5,506 nt of DNA from Deltaproteobacteria bacterium (GTDB lineage Bacteria > Desulfobacterota > Desulfarculia > Adiutricales > Adiutricaceae). A program made the position numbers and the translations under genes. Below the pieces are notes generated by a model. That model did no database searches and had not been told where the DNA came from. It saw nothing but the letters and a program-made list of their open reading frames with translations. The first letter of the stretch is position 1, and every line of letters starts with the position of its first letter. Of the stretch, positions 1 through 5,366 are shown in pieces. Location of the stretch: NCBI GenBank assembly GCA_031279155.1, contig JAITJB010000113.1, forward strand, positions 1 through 5,506, read 5' to 3'.

Positions 1-25
1 ACCTTTAGGAGCCTACAATAGGGCT

Positions 26-82
26 TTAGAATAGGGCCAAAAATGTGCCCTTAGAATAAGGCCATAAATGGTGCCATAAATG
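26..82. repeat. Short degenerate tandem repeat after the operon
   Basis: A unit of about 25 bp beginning TTAGAATA occurs twice (26-49 and 51-75), and GCCATAAATG recurs 12 bp later (61-70 and 73-82). It starts 5 nt beyond the stop of the last operon gene. The 12-bp spacing and the GGCCAT core recall the array at 4129-4246, so it may belong to the same intergenic repeat class. No terminator hairpin with a T-run was recognised in these 87 nt. Confidence 0.6.
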
Positions 83-87
83 AGTTC

Positions 88-1407
88 TTAGTATTTTCCG
101 TACTTAAGGCCAGCCTCAATCATAGCCTTGATCATTTCCGGGCGACCGTCATCGGTAACGGTTCCGGTAGCCAGCATAAAGCCGCCGCCAGGGGCTACGT
201 CATCGATGAGCTTTTTGACGTATTCGTCAACATCGGCCGGGGTCCCGGCGTGGAGGATTGAGGAGGGGACGTTACCGATCAGGCAGCAGTTGTCGCCGAC
301 CTTCTTTTTTAAGGTGGCCATGTCGGTGCGGTCGATCATCCAAACAACCGAGCCTTTGGGTAGCTCGTTAAGATAATCCATGCGCTGAGTGTAGCCGCCT
401 TCGGCAAAGGGGACCGGTACGCCGCCGGCTTCGATGATGCCCTCGAAGACCCATTTTAAAGATGGCCAATAGAACTTCTCAAATTGGGCTTGGCTCATAA
501 AGCCGTCGGCCCCTTTGTGGAGCGGCATGAAGACTAAAGGATTGCCGCTATTATCGATAGCTTGTATGGCCATCTTGAGGGCCAAGGGAGCCAAGGTGTC
601 CATAGCCGCGATCATGCGGTCGCCGTTTCGCCTAAGATCAAGCATGGCCGTCTTCATGCTTCTTAAGGTGTCAGATAGAGTGTCAAAGGGAGCCTTGGCG
701 AAGCCGCCAGCCGAAGTTGGGTAGCCGTCGCACAGAAGCTTACCGATTAAGCCGCCAATAATCCCCATCCACTCTAAGGTCATCGAACCAACCTTCATGA
801 GATTTTTTAGGCTCTCTTGGACTTCTGGTAGACCAAAGGGGGCTAAAAATCCGGCCAAGTTTGGGAGCTCAATAAACTCAGTGAAGTTTGGAAGTTTTGT
901 AAAGCCCTTTAAGGCCCCGCAGAACCTAGGGATGTACTGCCTCATCCACCAGTCGGTGGGGTCTAAGGCCAGATCGTCATACTCGCTGGCCTTTTCCAGC
1001 CAGTCGTGCTCGAAGTAGCGGTAGATACTGTCTTCGGGCACGCCGCCGGCCCCGGGCCATTGGTAGAGCTTGTAATCGAGGGCCTCCATAATCGGAATGG
1101 GCGCGATGATACCGATGATGCCAAAGGCGTCAAAGCCGTACTCCTTGATGAATCTCTCCCAAACGTCAGCAGCCAACTTAGCGTCGCTCATGACGGCCTT
1201 GGGGGTGGTTCCCAAGGCGTAGGCCGGGAAGTAGGTGTAGTTGGGATAGATGGGCACCCTATCGGGAGTCTTTTTGAGCTCAATGGCGTCAATCATCCGT
1301 CCGACTCTAGCCTGGTAGTCAGCCTTGGTTTGCGGGCTGGTGAAGGGGAGAGGGGGGTTGAGCCATTTTTCAAAACGGGCCTGTCTCTTTTCCTGCCAAG
1401 TAGTCAT
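88..1407 (-). CDS. URO-D-fold corrinoid methyltransferase, paralogue B
   Basis: 439 aa, full length for the uroporphyrinogen-decarboxylase-like methyltransferase family (cytoplasmic TIM barrel; no signal peptide or membrane segment seen). Family members move methyl groups between a substrate and a corrinoid protein; heme synthesis is unlikely in this context. Visible marks: LKKTPDRVPI near residues 44-53, a typical family N-terminus; MPLHKGADGFMS at 294-305 with H297; FAEGGYTQRMDYL at 334-346 with E336; GNVPSSIL at 378-385; GTPADV at 388-393; LIDDVAPGGGF at 400-410. The H-x-C...C zinc triad of MtaA/MtbA is absent. The ATG start is set by an AAGGAGG site (1414-1420) that sits in the 13-nt gap after the corrinoid gene, so the two genes are co-transcribed and probably translationally linked. 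It is a clear end-to-end paralogue of the gene at 3370-2126. By inference it is a methyltransferase I demethylating an unknown methylated compound. Family call is firm; substrate is unknown. Confidence 0.9.
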   Translation of the reverse strand: MTTWQEKRQARFEKWLNPPLPFTSPQTKADYQARVGRMIDAIELKKTPDRVPIYPNYTYFPAYALGTTPKAVMSDAKLAADVWERFIKEYGFDAFGIIGIIAPIPIMEALDYKLYQWPGAGGVPEDSIYRYFEHDWLEKASEYDDLALDPTDWWMRQYIPRFCGALKGFTKLPNFTEFIELPNLAGFLAPFGLPEVQESLKNLMKVGSMTLEWMGIIGGLIGKLLCDGYPTSAGGFAKAPFDTLSDTLRSMKTAMLDLRRNGDRMIAAMDTLAPLALKMAIQAIDNSGNPLVFMPLHKGADGFMSQAQFEKFYWPSLKWVFEGIIEAGGVPVPFAEGGYTQRMDYLNELPKGSVVWMIDRTDMATLKKKVGDNCCLIGNVPSSILHAGTPADVDEYVKKLIDDVAPGGGFMLATGTVTDDGRPEMIKAMIEAGLKYGKY

Positions 1408-1420
1408 GGAAAACCTCCTT

Positions 1421-2044
1421 TCAGCCCAAAGAGTTCAGGTAGGTCACGTTGGTCATAGCGTCGTTAGCGAAGATATCGGCCCCGACATATTTTAGGATAT
1501 GCTCATCGATTTGGGAGCCGCCCAGTAAGACCTTGACTTCATTTCGCAAACCAGCTTCCTTTAGCTGATCGACAACGGCTTTCATGGGGTCGTAGGCTAA
1601 GGTTAGTAAGCCCGATAGGCCCAAGAGCTTGGGTTTATAGGCTTTGACCTCTTCGATTATGGAGGAGATTTTAACGTCCTCGCCTAAGTTTTTGACCTCG
1701 TAACCGGCCAGTTCCATGATGGTACCGGCGATATTTTTACCGATATCGTGGATATCGCCCTCAACGGTCGCGATTAAGACGCGGCCCTTGTTGGGGCCTC
1801 CTGCTGATGAACCTTTTAAATGGGGTTTGATCTTCTCACTTCCGGCTTGCATCATTTCGCCGGCCAATATAAGTTCGCTGACAAAGTACTCGCCGGCTTC
1901 GTAGCGCTTGCCAACTTCCGTCATGCCGGCCTGGTAGGCGTCCAAAATGGCCTTGGGATCTTTGCCTTCGGCCAGGTACTTATCGGTCAGGGCTAGTACC
2001 TCATCCTCAAGCATGTCAGCCATGGCTAGGGTGATCTTTTCCAT
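1421..2044 (-). CDS. Corrinoid (B12-binding) methyl-shuttle protein
   Basis: 207 aa, the usual length of the MtvC/MttC/MtbC-type shuttle proteins. An N-terminal four-helix cap domain (about residues 1-85, with VGKRYEAGEYFVSELILAGEMM at about 44-65) precedes a Rossmann-like cobalamin domain. The base-off signature D-x-H-x-x-G is intact as GDIHDIGKN (96-104), where H99 is the predicted lower cobalt ligand. S144 and T148 in SGLLT match the Ser/Thr pair of the nucleotide-tail pocket seen in MetH, and LLGGSQ (173-178) is the GG motif. The protein carries the methyl group on cobalt between methyltransferase I and methyltransferase II. It is the middle gene of the operon: 81 nt downstream of one URO-D gene and 13 nt upstream of the other. 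The ATG is supported by GGAGGT at 2051-2056. Which of the flanking URO-D enzymes it serves, or whether it serves both, is not shown by the sequence. Confidence 0.95.
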   Translation of the reverse strand: MEKITLAMADMLEDEVLALTDKYLAEGKDPKAILDAYQAGMTEVGKRYEAGEYFVSELILAGEMMQAGSEKIKPHLKGSSAGGPNKGRVLIATVEGDIHDIGKNIAGTIMELAGYEVKNLGEDVKISSIIEEVKAYKPKLLGLSGLLTLAYDPMKAVVDQLKEAGLRNEVKVLLGGSQIDEHILKYVGADIFANDAMTNVTYLNSLG

Positions 2045-2094
2045 TGGTTTACCTCCGTAGATTTTGGCAGGCTTTTCTAGCGACTGCCGTCTTG

Positions 2095-2112
2095 TCGGGG
2101 GGTCAGCCCCGA
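2095..2112 (-). other. Intercistronic hairpin in the 81-nt gap
   Basis: TCGGGG (2095-2100) and CCCCGA (2107-2112) are exact inverted copies around a 6-nt loop, 14 nt past the stop of the first operon gene. No T-rich run follows on the minus strand, so it does not look like an intrinsic terminator. It could be an mRNA-stability or processing stem that sets different levels for the upstream enzyme and the corrinoid protein. Role is inferred only. Confidence 0.35.
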
Positions 2113-2125
2113 TAGCTAAACAGGA

Positions 2126-3370
2126 TCAGTAGACCCCGTATTGGCGTGTGAACTCGAACATGGTTTTGACGTTTTCTGAAGTTGCGTCGCCAATGCTGAC
2201 GCCGGTATCCATCATAAAGCCCCCGCCAGGGGCCACCTCGTCGATGAGCCTTTGGCAGTAGTCTTTGACGTCTTGGGGGGTACCCTTCATCATGATGGTA
2301 ATGGGGATGTTCCCGCGCAGGCAGACCTTATCGCGGGCCAGTTTTTTAGCTTTAAAGATGTCGCTATTTTCCAGATGATAGATGCACATGCCCGGCGGGG
2401 CGTCGCGTATCATCACCGGGAGCCTTTGGTCGCAGACGCCTTCAATTAAAAGGTATGGCGAGATATTTTCGGCCACCAAGCCCCTCATGAGCTCAAGTAA
2501 GGTTGGCCAGTAGAATTTTTCAAACTGCTCTTGACTCATAAAGTTATCCATACACTTGTGGAGCGGGATGAAGCAGACCGGTACGCCTGACTGCTTGCAG
2601 CCGCTGACCCCAAGATCCAACATGATGGGTAAGAGCTTTTCGCAGGCGGCCAGAAGTTTTTCTGGCCTCCGCCTTAAATCGACCAGCATGCCCTTAATGC
2701 CGCGCAAATAGTCGCCAACAACGTCCAAGGGCGCTTGGGTCATGGCCCCGACTGGTAGAGGCCAGCCGGCGTCGATAACCCTTTGGTTGAAGCTTACAAA
2801 TTCGCCGATAGCCTTAGCCGATTGTTGGGCGGCTAAGGTTAAGGCTCTACCAACATCTTGGTAGACCGGGTCGGCTAAAGCCGCCCAGATGAAGGGGGTA
2901 AAGAAGTAGTAGCTTGAGGTTATCTTGGGTAATTTAGCTAGGGGAGCAAGAGCGGTATAAGATTTGGGAAACATGTGCCGGAACATAAAATCCGAGGGGT
3001 CCGATAAGAACCAATCGTATTGATCCGGCGCCATCATCTCGCTTTCGACAAATTGATAATTGGAGTTATCGTGGAGACCGTGGCCGGCCCACTTAAGCAA
3101 AGTAAAGCCTAGGGTGCGCGAGATGTTAAAGAAGCCAAATAAAAAATATGGACTGTCGCCTACGTCAGGCTGGAACTCGTGATGGAATCTCATCCAAACG
3201 TCATCTAGTATGGCGTGGTCAGTTAGAGCGTCTTTCATTAACTTGCCGTAATGGCGAATGGGAAAGGCGTCCACCCAAGTGACGATGGGGACCCGATCGG
3301 TTTTTTTTAGGTGTATGGTATCAAAATACCTCTTCTGTCTGGCCTCAAAAAGGGCTTGGCTCTCAGTCAT
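2126..3370 (-). CDS. URO-D-fold corrinoid methyltransferase, paralogue A
   Basis: 414 aa from the ATG at 3370. A TTG 18 nt further out (3388) keeps the frame open, but AGGAGGT at 3375-3381 lies inside that extension, 5 nt before the ATG, so the ATG is the real start. First gene of the three-gene operon. It is a URO-D-like TIM-barrel methyltransferase with the same landmarks as the operon's third gene: LKKTDRVPIV (21-30), IPLHKCMDNFMSQEQFEKFYWP (268-289, H271), LLIEGVCDQRL (307-317, E310), LRGNIPITI (351-359), GTPQDV (363-368), LIDEVAPGGGF (375-385). The core between H271 and the C-terminus is highly similar to the paralogue, while the N-terminal half and the barrel segment at about 60-200 diverge strongly, as expected if substrate choice differs. 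The MtaA/MtbA H-x-C...C zinc motif is missing. Probable methyltransferase I delivering a methyl group to the adjacent corrinoid protein; substrate unknown. Confidence 0.9.
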   Translation of the reverse strand: MTESQALFEARQKRYFDTIHLKKTDRVPIVTWVDAFPIRHYGKLMKDALTDHAILDDVWMRFHHEFQPDVGDSPYFLFGFFNISRTLGFTLLKWAGHGLHDNSNYQFVESEMMAPDQYDWFLSDPSDFMFRHMFPKSYTALAPLAKLPKITSSYYFFTPFIWAALADPVYQDVGRALTLAAQQSAKAIGEFVSFNQRVIDAGWPLPVGAMTQAPLDVVGDYLRGIKGMLVDLRRRPEKLLAACEKLLPIMLDLGVSGCKQSGVPVCFIPLHKCMDNFMSQEQFEKFYWPTLLELMRGLVAENISPYLLIEGVCDQRLPVMIRDAPPGMCIYHLENSDIFKAKKLARDKVCLRGNIPITIMMKGTPQDVKDYCQRLIDEVAPGGGFMMDTGVSIGDATSENVKTMFEFTRQYGVY

Positions 3371-3374
3371 CACT

Positions 3375-3381
3375 ACCTCCT
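3375..3381 (-). promoter_or_regulatory. Ribosome binding site that fixes the operon's first start
   Basis: The minus strand reads AGGAGGT, then TAGTG, then ATG (3370-3368). The site is a near-perfect anti-16S match at optimal spacing. It falls inside the longer TTG-initiated frame, which argues against that longer start. Confidence 0.85.
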
Positions 3382-3419
3382 GTGACAAATGGAACTACAT
3401 AATCCTTAACGCTTTCAGG

Positions 3420-3468
3420 CCCAAAAGAATCCTTGAAGTTTCGGCTAAACGACCGGATTAGTTTTGGG
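3420..3468 (-). promoter_or_regulatory. Long leader stem, candidate riboswitch expression platform
   Basis: CCCAAAA (3420-3426) pairs with TTTTGGG (3462-3468), and after a small internal loop AATCC (3428-3432) pairs with GGATT (3455-3459), giving 12 base pairs around a loop. The loop can fold further as GTTT/AAAC or CGG/CCG, which exclude each other. It lies between the cobalamin-riboswitch-like element and the ribosome binding site of the operon. No U-run follows, so classical termination is doubtful. A second GGATT on the minus strand at about 3401-3405 could compete for the same partner. Pairing is seen; the regulatory role is inferred. Confidence 0.4.
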
Positions 3469-3486
3469 GAAGTAATAAAATCTAGT

Positions 3487-3622
3487 GCTTAAGAAGTCCC
3501 ACAGGCTTAGCCGGTCAGAGCTTTACCCATAGGGGTGATTAGATCGCAGGTTGTAATACTTTTTACCTGCCCCTCAGTTGCGGCTACTTCGGGTTAGGCG
3601 CCTACCTTAGGAATCTGATTTT
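3487..3622 (-). promoter_or_regulatory. Divergent cobalamin riboswitch candidate
   Basis: Upstream of the B12-dependent operon the minus-strand leader carries, in the right order, elements resembling the cobalamin aptamer. First is AACCCGAAG followed by TAGCCGCAACTG (about 3596-3575), close to the conserved AATCC...CCCCGCAACTG core. Next comes a 6-bp hairpin GCAGGT/ACCTGC (3570-3565 with 3551-3546), then a small hairpin ACCC-CTAT-GGGT (3536-3525) followed by AAAGC, comparable to the GGGAAGGC segment. Last is TAAGCCTGTGGGACTTC (3509-3493), resembling the B12 box (AGCC...GAC...). Matches are partial: the B12 box needs one inserted base and I could not define the closing P1 stem, so the 5' boundary is approximate. 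The aptamer would end about 117 nt before the ATG. Context strongly favours a B12 sensor; another structured leader cannot be excluded. Confidence 0.5.
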
Positions 3623-3629
3623 TGGATAT

Positions 3630-3658
3630 ACTATAAAAGTTTAGAGGATCCGCTAAAA
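3630..3658 (-). promoter_or_regulatory. Candidate promoter of the three-gene operon
   Basis: The minus strand has a -10-like TATAGT (3635-3630) with a weak -35-like TTTTAG (3658-3653) at 17-nt spacing. Transcription would begin near 3622, just ahead of the riboswitch-like element. The -35 is poor, so activation by a regulator or a different start is possible. Confidence 0.3.
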
Positions 3659-4002
3659 CCAATAGCCTTCAAGCCTTTGCCCTTGAATAACATCAGGTCA
3701 TCTAGTTGGCTGATAGCCCCAACAAGGGCGATTGGGCAGAATCTACAGCCTTTTTAGGCTCTTAGGCCTGGCTATGCTTTGACTTTTGGGGGTCAAAAAT
3801 TATTTGTTCTTCTGATAATACTATATATCGATTTACAATGTTAAGCTTTTTTTTAGGCCCCCGGAGGAATTTGTTTAGTAGCCAAATTTATTACAGATAT
3901 TGGGCTAGGTATTTAATGGGCTTCAAAATTTACGGCCAAGATGGCGCCCGCGCTCGAGAGGAAAATTTGATCTTAGGTTTTGTTTAAGGCCATTAGGCTA
4001 TT
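3659..4002. other. Non-coding stretch without a convincing gene
   Basis: AT-rich spacer with mixed small features: a 5-bp hairpin AGCCT-TTTT-AGGCT (3747-3760), a dyad TTTGAC/GTCAAA (3778-3797), an eight-T run near 3847-3854, and an isolated GGCCATTAG (3988-3996) that matches the unit of the array at 4129-4246. A plus-strand frame of 49 codons (3838-3987) and a minus-strand open segment of 40 codons (3753-3634) lack ribosome binding sites and were not called as genes. Confidence 0.5.
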
Positions 4003-4090
4003 GGAGAGGGGAGCAGATGGGAGACGTAGAGGATGGCAGTGGAGAGCAGGGCAGGGCAGGGGATAGCAGAGGAGCGAAGAGGATAGCAGG
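4003..4090. repeat. Purine-rich tandem array with 10-bp units
   Basis: The plus strand is almost entirely A and G. From 4031 to 4090 it divides exactly into six 10-bp units: GGATGGCAGT, GGAGAGCAGG, GCAGGGCAGG, GGATAGCAGA, GGAGCGAAGA, GGATAGCAGG. Less regular units (10 and 11 bp) extend it back to 4003. The consensus is roughly GGATAGCAGR. A 10-bp period does not preserve reading frame and no gene crosses it. Strong strand asymmetry and near-helical period are seen; any role (bent DNA, triplex formation, replication slippage product) is speculative. Confidence 0.8.
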
Positions 4091-4128
4091 CCAGGATCGT
4101 ATTTGGGGAAAGTATTTTTGGCTCTTCG

Positions 4129-4246
4129 CCGGGCCATTAGCCAGCTTTTAGCCAGGCAATTAGCCCGGCCATTAGCCAGCTTTTAGACCGGCTATTATCC
4201 CGACCATTAACCTGGCCTTTAGTCTGGCCATTATCCCGGCCCCTGG
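4129..4246. repeat. Degenerate tandem array with 11-12-bp units
   Basis: Ten consecutive units with consensus CCNGGCCATTAG: for example CCGGGCCATTAG (4129-4140), CCAGCTTTTAG (4141-4151), CCAGGCAATTAG (4152-4163), CCCGGCCATTAG (4164-4175), CCAGCTTTTAG (4176-4186), ending with CCCGGCCCCTGG (4235-4246). A 35-bp higher-order period is visible: the 20 bases at 4132-4151 recur exactly at 4167-4186. Two 11-bp units break any frame, so it is non-coding. It lies 24 nt from the terminator hairpin of the folate methyltransferase gene. Confidence 0.8.
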
Positions 4247-4270
4247 CCGTAGAGCCGAAAAAGGACCGAG

Positions 4271-4319
4271 ATTCAAAAGCCCGGCTACGGTCAAAATGGC
4301 CGCAGCCGGGCTTTTGAAT
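4271..4319 (-). terminator. Rho-independent (likely bidirectional) terminator
   Basis: Perfect 16-bp inverted repeat (4271-4286 with 4304-4319) built on AAAAGCCCGGCT/AGCCGGGCTTTT. After one mismatch, the inner CGGTC (4288-4292) pairs with GGCCG (4298-4302) around a 5-nt loop. It begins 6 nt after the stop codon of the folate methyltransferase. The A-run on one side and T-run on the other make it work in principle in either direction. It separates that gene from the downstream three-gene operon, so the two are probably distinct transcription units. Confidence 0.92.
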
Positions 4320-4325
4320 TTTGGA

Positions 4326-5147
4326 TCACAACGCTATGGGGCCTATCTGTTTAGCCCGGAAAGCTTTGTTAAATTTCAGGCAGTGCCTATCCATGCCCAG
4401 CAAGGCTTCGGTAGCCATGGTGGCCGCCTTAAGATCGCGGTTTTCGGGATCGCTTATGGCTGAATCTAGCCCTGCGTAGATGGTCAAAGCCATGAAGCTC
4501 TGGTTGATAATCGATCTTAAGGGCATGCCGAAACTTATGTTGGAGTGGCCGCAAGTCTGATGGACCTTGGGGAACTCGCTCTTAATGGCCTTAATGGTGT
4601 CTAAAGTAACTAAGCCGGCTTTGATGTTGGTGGAGATGGTCATGACTAAGGGATCGATAAAAAGTTTCTCATCTTCAAGGCCATTATCCCGGCAAAGCCC
4701 AATAAGGCGGCGGATGATGTTTAGGCGCCCCTCAACCGTTTCAGGGATGCCTTGATCGTCTAAGGCTAAGACGATTAGCTCGGTGGAGTATTTAGCCGCC
4801 AATGGTAAAACCCCTTCGACCCGCTTAGATTCTCCAGAGAGGCTATTGATCATTATTTTTGGGGGATTAAAGCTTTTAACCTTCTCTAAGCCGGTAGCCA
4901 GAGCGTCGGGGTTAGCGCTATCTAAGCAGATAATGGCTTCCGGGGCAGCCTGGTGGGTTAGCTCTATGAGCCAGACTAAATCGGCTGGCTCTTGAGCCGG
5001 CAGGGTTCCAGCGTTGACGTCAAGGTATAGAGCGCCGGCTTTAAACTGACTGAAAGCCAGATCCTTAATAAAATCCTCATTTCTAGCGGCTATGGCCTCA
5101 GCCACCTTCTTACGAGTCCCATTTATCTTTTCACCAATAATAATCAT
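4326..5147 (-). CDS. Methyltetrahydrofolate:corrinoid methyltransferase (AcsE/MtvA-like)
   Basis: 273 aa with a pterin-binding (DHPS-like) TIM barrel over almost the whole chain, near the 262-residue size of AcsE. Landmarks: IGEKING at 4-10 (AcsE-type IGERING), YLDVNAG 41-47, CLDSANP 74-80, MINSLSGE 99-106, DPLVMTISTN 165-174, HSNISFGMP 201-209. D76, N101, D165 and N203 line up with the folate-pocket residues known in AcsE (Asp75, Asn96, Asp160, Asn199). The enzyme is cytoplasmic and exchanges a methyl group between a corrinoid protein and tetrahydrofolate; next to demethylase-type genes it most likely serves as methyltransferase II, producing methyl-THF from the methylated shuttle. The alternative is the Wood-Ljungdahl enzyme acting on the CO dehydrogenase-linked corrinoid iron-sulfur protein, but no acs genes are in view. 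The ATG is preceded by GGAGAG (5152-5157). It has its own terminator and upstream promoters. Confidence 0.92.
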   Translation of the reverse strand: MIIIGEKINGTRKKVAEAIAARNEDFIKDLAFSQFKAGALYLDVNAGTLPAQEPADLVWLIELTHQAAPEAIICLDSANPDALATGLEKVKSFNPPKIMINSLSGESKRVEGVLPLAAKYSTELIVLALDDQGIPETVEGRLNIIRRLIGLCRDNGLEDEKLFIDPLVMTISTNIKAGLVTLDTIKAIKSEFPKVHQTCGHSNISFGMPLRSIINQSFMALTIYAGLDSAISDPENRDLKAATMATEALLGMDRHCLKFNKAFRAKQIGPIAL

Positions 5148-5236
5148 GTTGCTCTCCGTATAATAGGGTTGGCCACGTTCCTGGTTCCTCTAATCAAGGG
5201 GATTATGAAAGGTCAGTGTGTGGCGACGGTTAATCA

Positions 5237-5265
5237 AGTTTATCAAAACTATATAGTGCCGTCAA
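5237..5265 (-). promoter_or_regulatory. Candidate proximal promoter of the folate methyltransferase gene
   Basis: Minus strand TTGACG (5265-5260), 17-nt spacer, TAAACT (5242-5237). The -35 is near consensus and the -10 moderate. The spacer contains a perfect 10-bp palindrome ACTATATAGT (5248-5257), in a position where an operator would act. Predicted leader about 80 nt. Confidence 0.35.
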
Positions 5266-5337
5266 GATCAATCGCCTATATTTATAAAACCAGTATAGTG
5301 TGTTGAGCGAGGCCAAGGTATTACCTGGTCCTTAAGT

Positions 5338-5366
5338 ATAATATAGCCAACAGCCGTTTATGACAA
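5338..5366 (-). promoter_or_regulatory. Candidate distal promoter of the folate methyltransferase gene
   Basis: Minus strand TTGTCA (5366-5361), 17-nt spacer, TATTAT (5343-5338): five of six matches to consensus at each box. Transcription from here would start near 5331 and give a leader of about 180 nt. A short dyad AGGTA-T-TACCT (5316-5326) sits just downstream of the predicted start and could be a repressor site. Confidence 0.4.

Noticed and set aside
10..25. Possible terminator stem AGC-CTA/TAG-G-GCT after the operon
   Set aside because: The stem is short with a bulge and no T-run follows on the minus strand; the operon's terminator is probably beyond the left edge.
1006..1458. Plus-strand open frame of 150 codons
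   Set aside because: Antisense to the well-supported URO-D gene and the end of the corrinoid gene; the composition is that of a shadow frame and it has no family motif.
3371..3388. Longer TTG start for the first operon gene
   Set aside because: The extension encodes the ribosome binding site itself; the ATG at 3370 has ideal spacing.
3487..3622. tRNA or tmRNA gene on either strand
   Set aside because: The GCAGGT/ACCTGC stem briefly resembles a T-arm, but there is no GTTCRA loop, no acceptor stem and no anticodon arm.
3631..3753. Minus-strand open segment of 40 codons (contains CPIALVGAIS and GLKAIGFSG) ending at TAG
   Set aside because: Reads rather protein-like and could be a gene relic, but it has no start codon near its beginning, stops lie just upstream, and 40 open codons occur by chance. 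A tBLASTn hit to a family would support a pseudogene.
3838..3987. Plus-strand frame of 49 codons starting MLSFFLGPRR, with a second Met at codon 27
   Set aside because: No Shine-Dalgarno site before either Met, no recognisable family, and length within chance expectation for this spacer. A protein search with conserved homologues would reverse this.
4003..4246. CRISPR array
   Set aside because: Units are only 10-12 bp, contiguous and degenerate, with no unique spacers of 25-40 bp and no cas genes.
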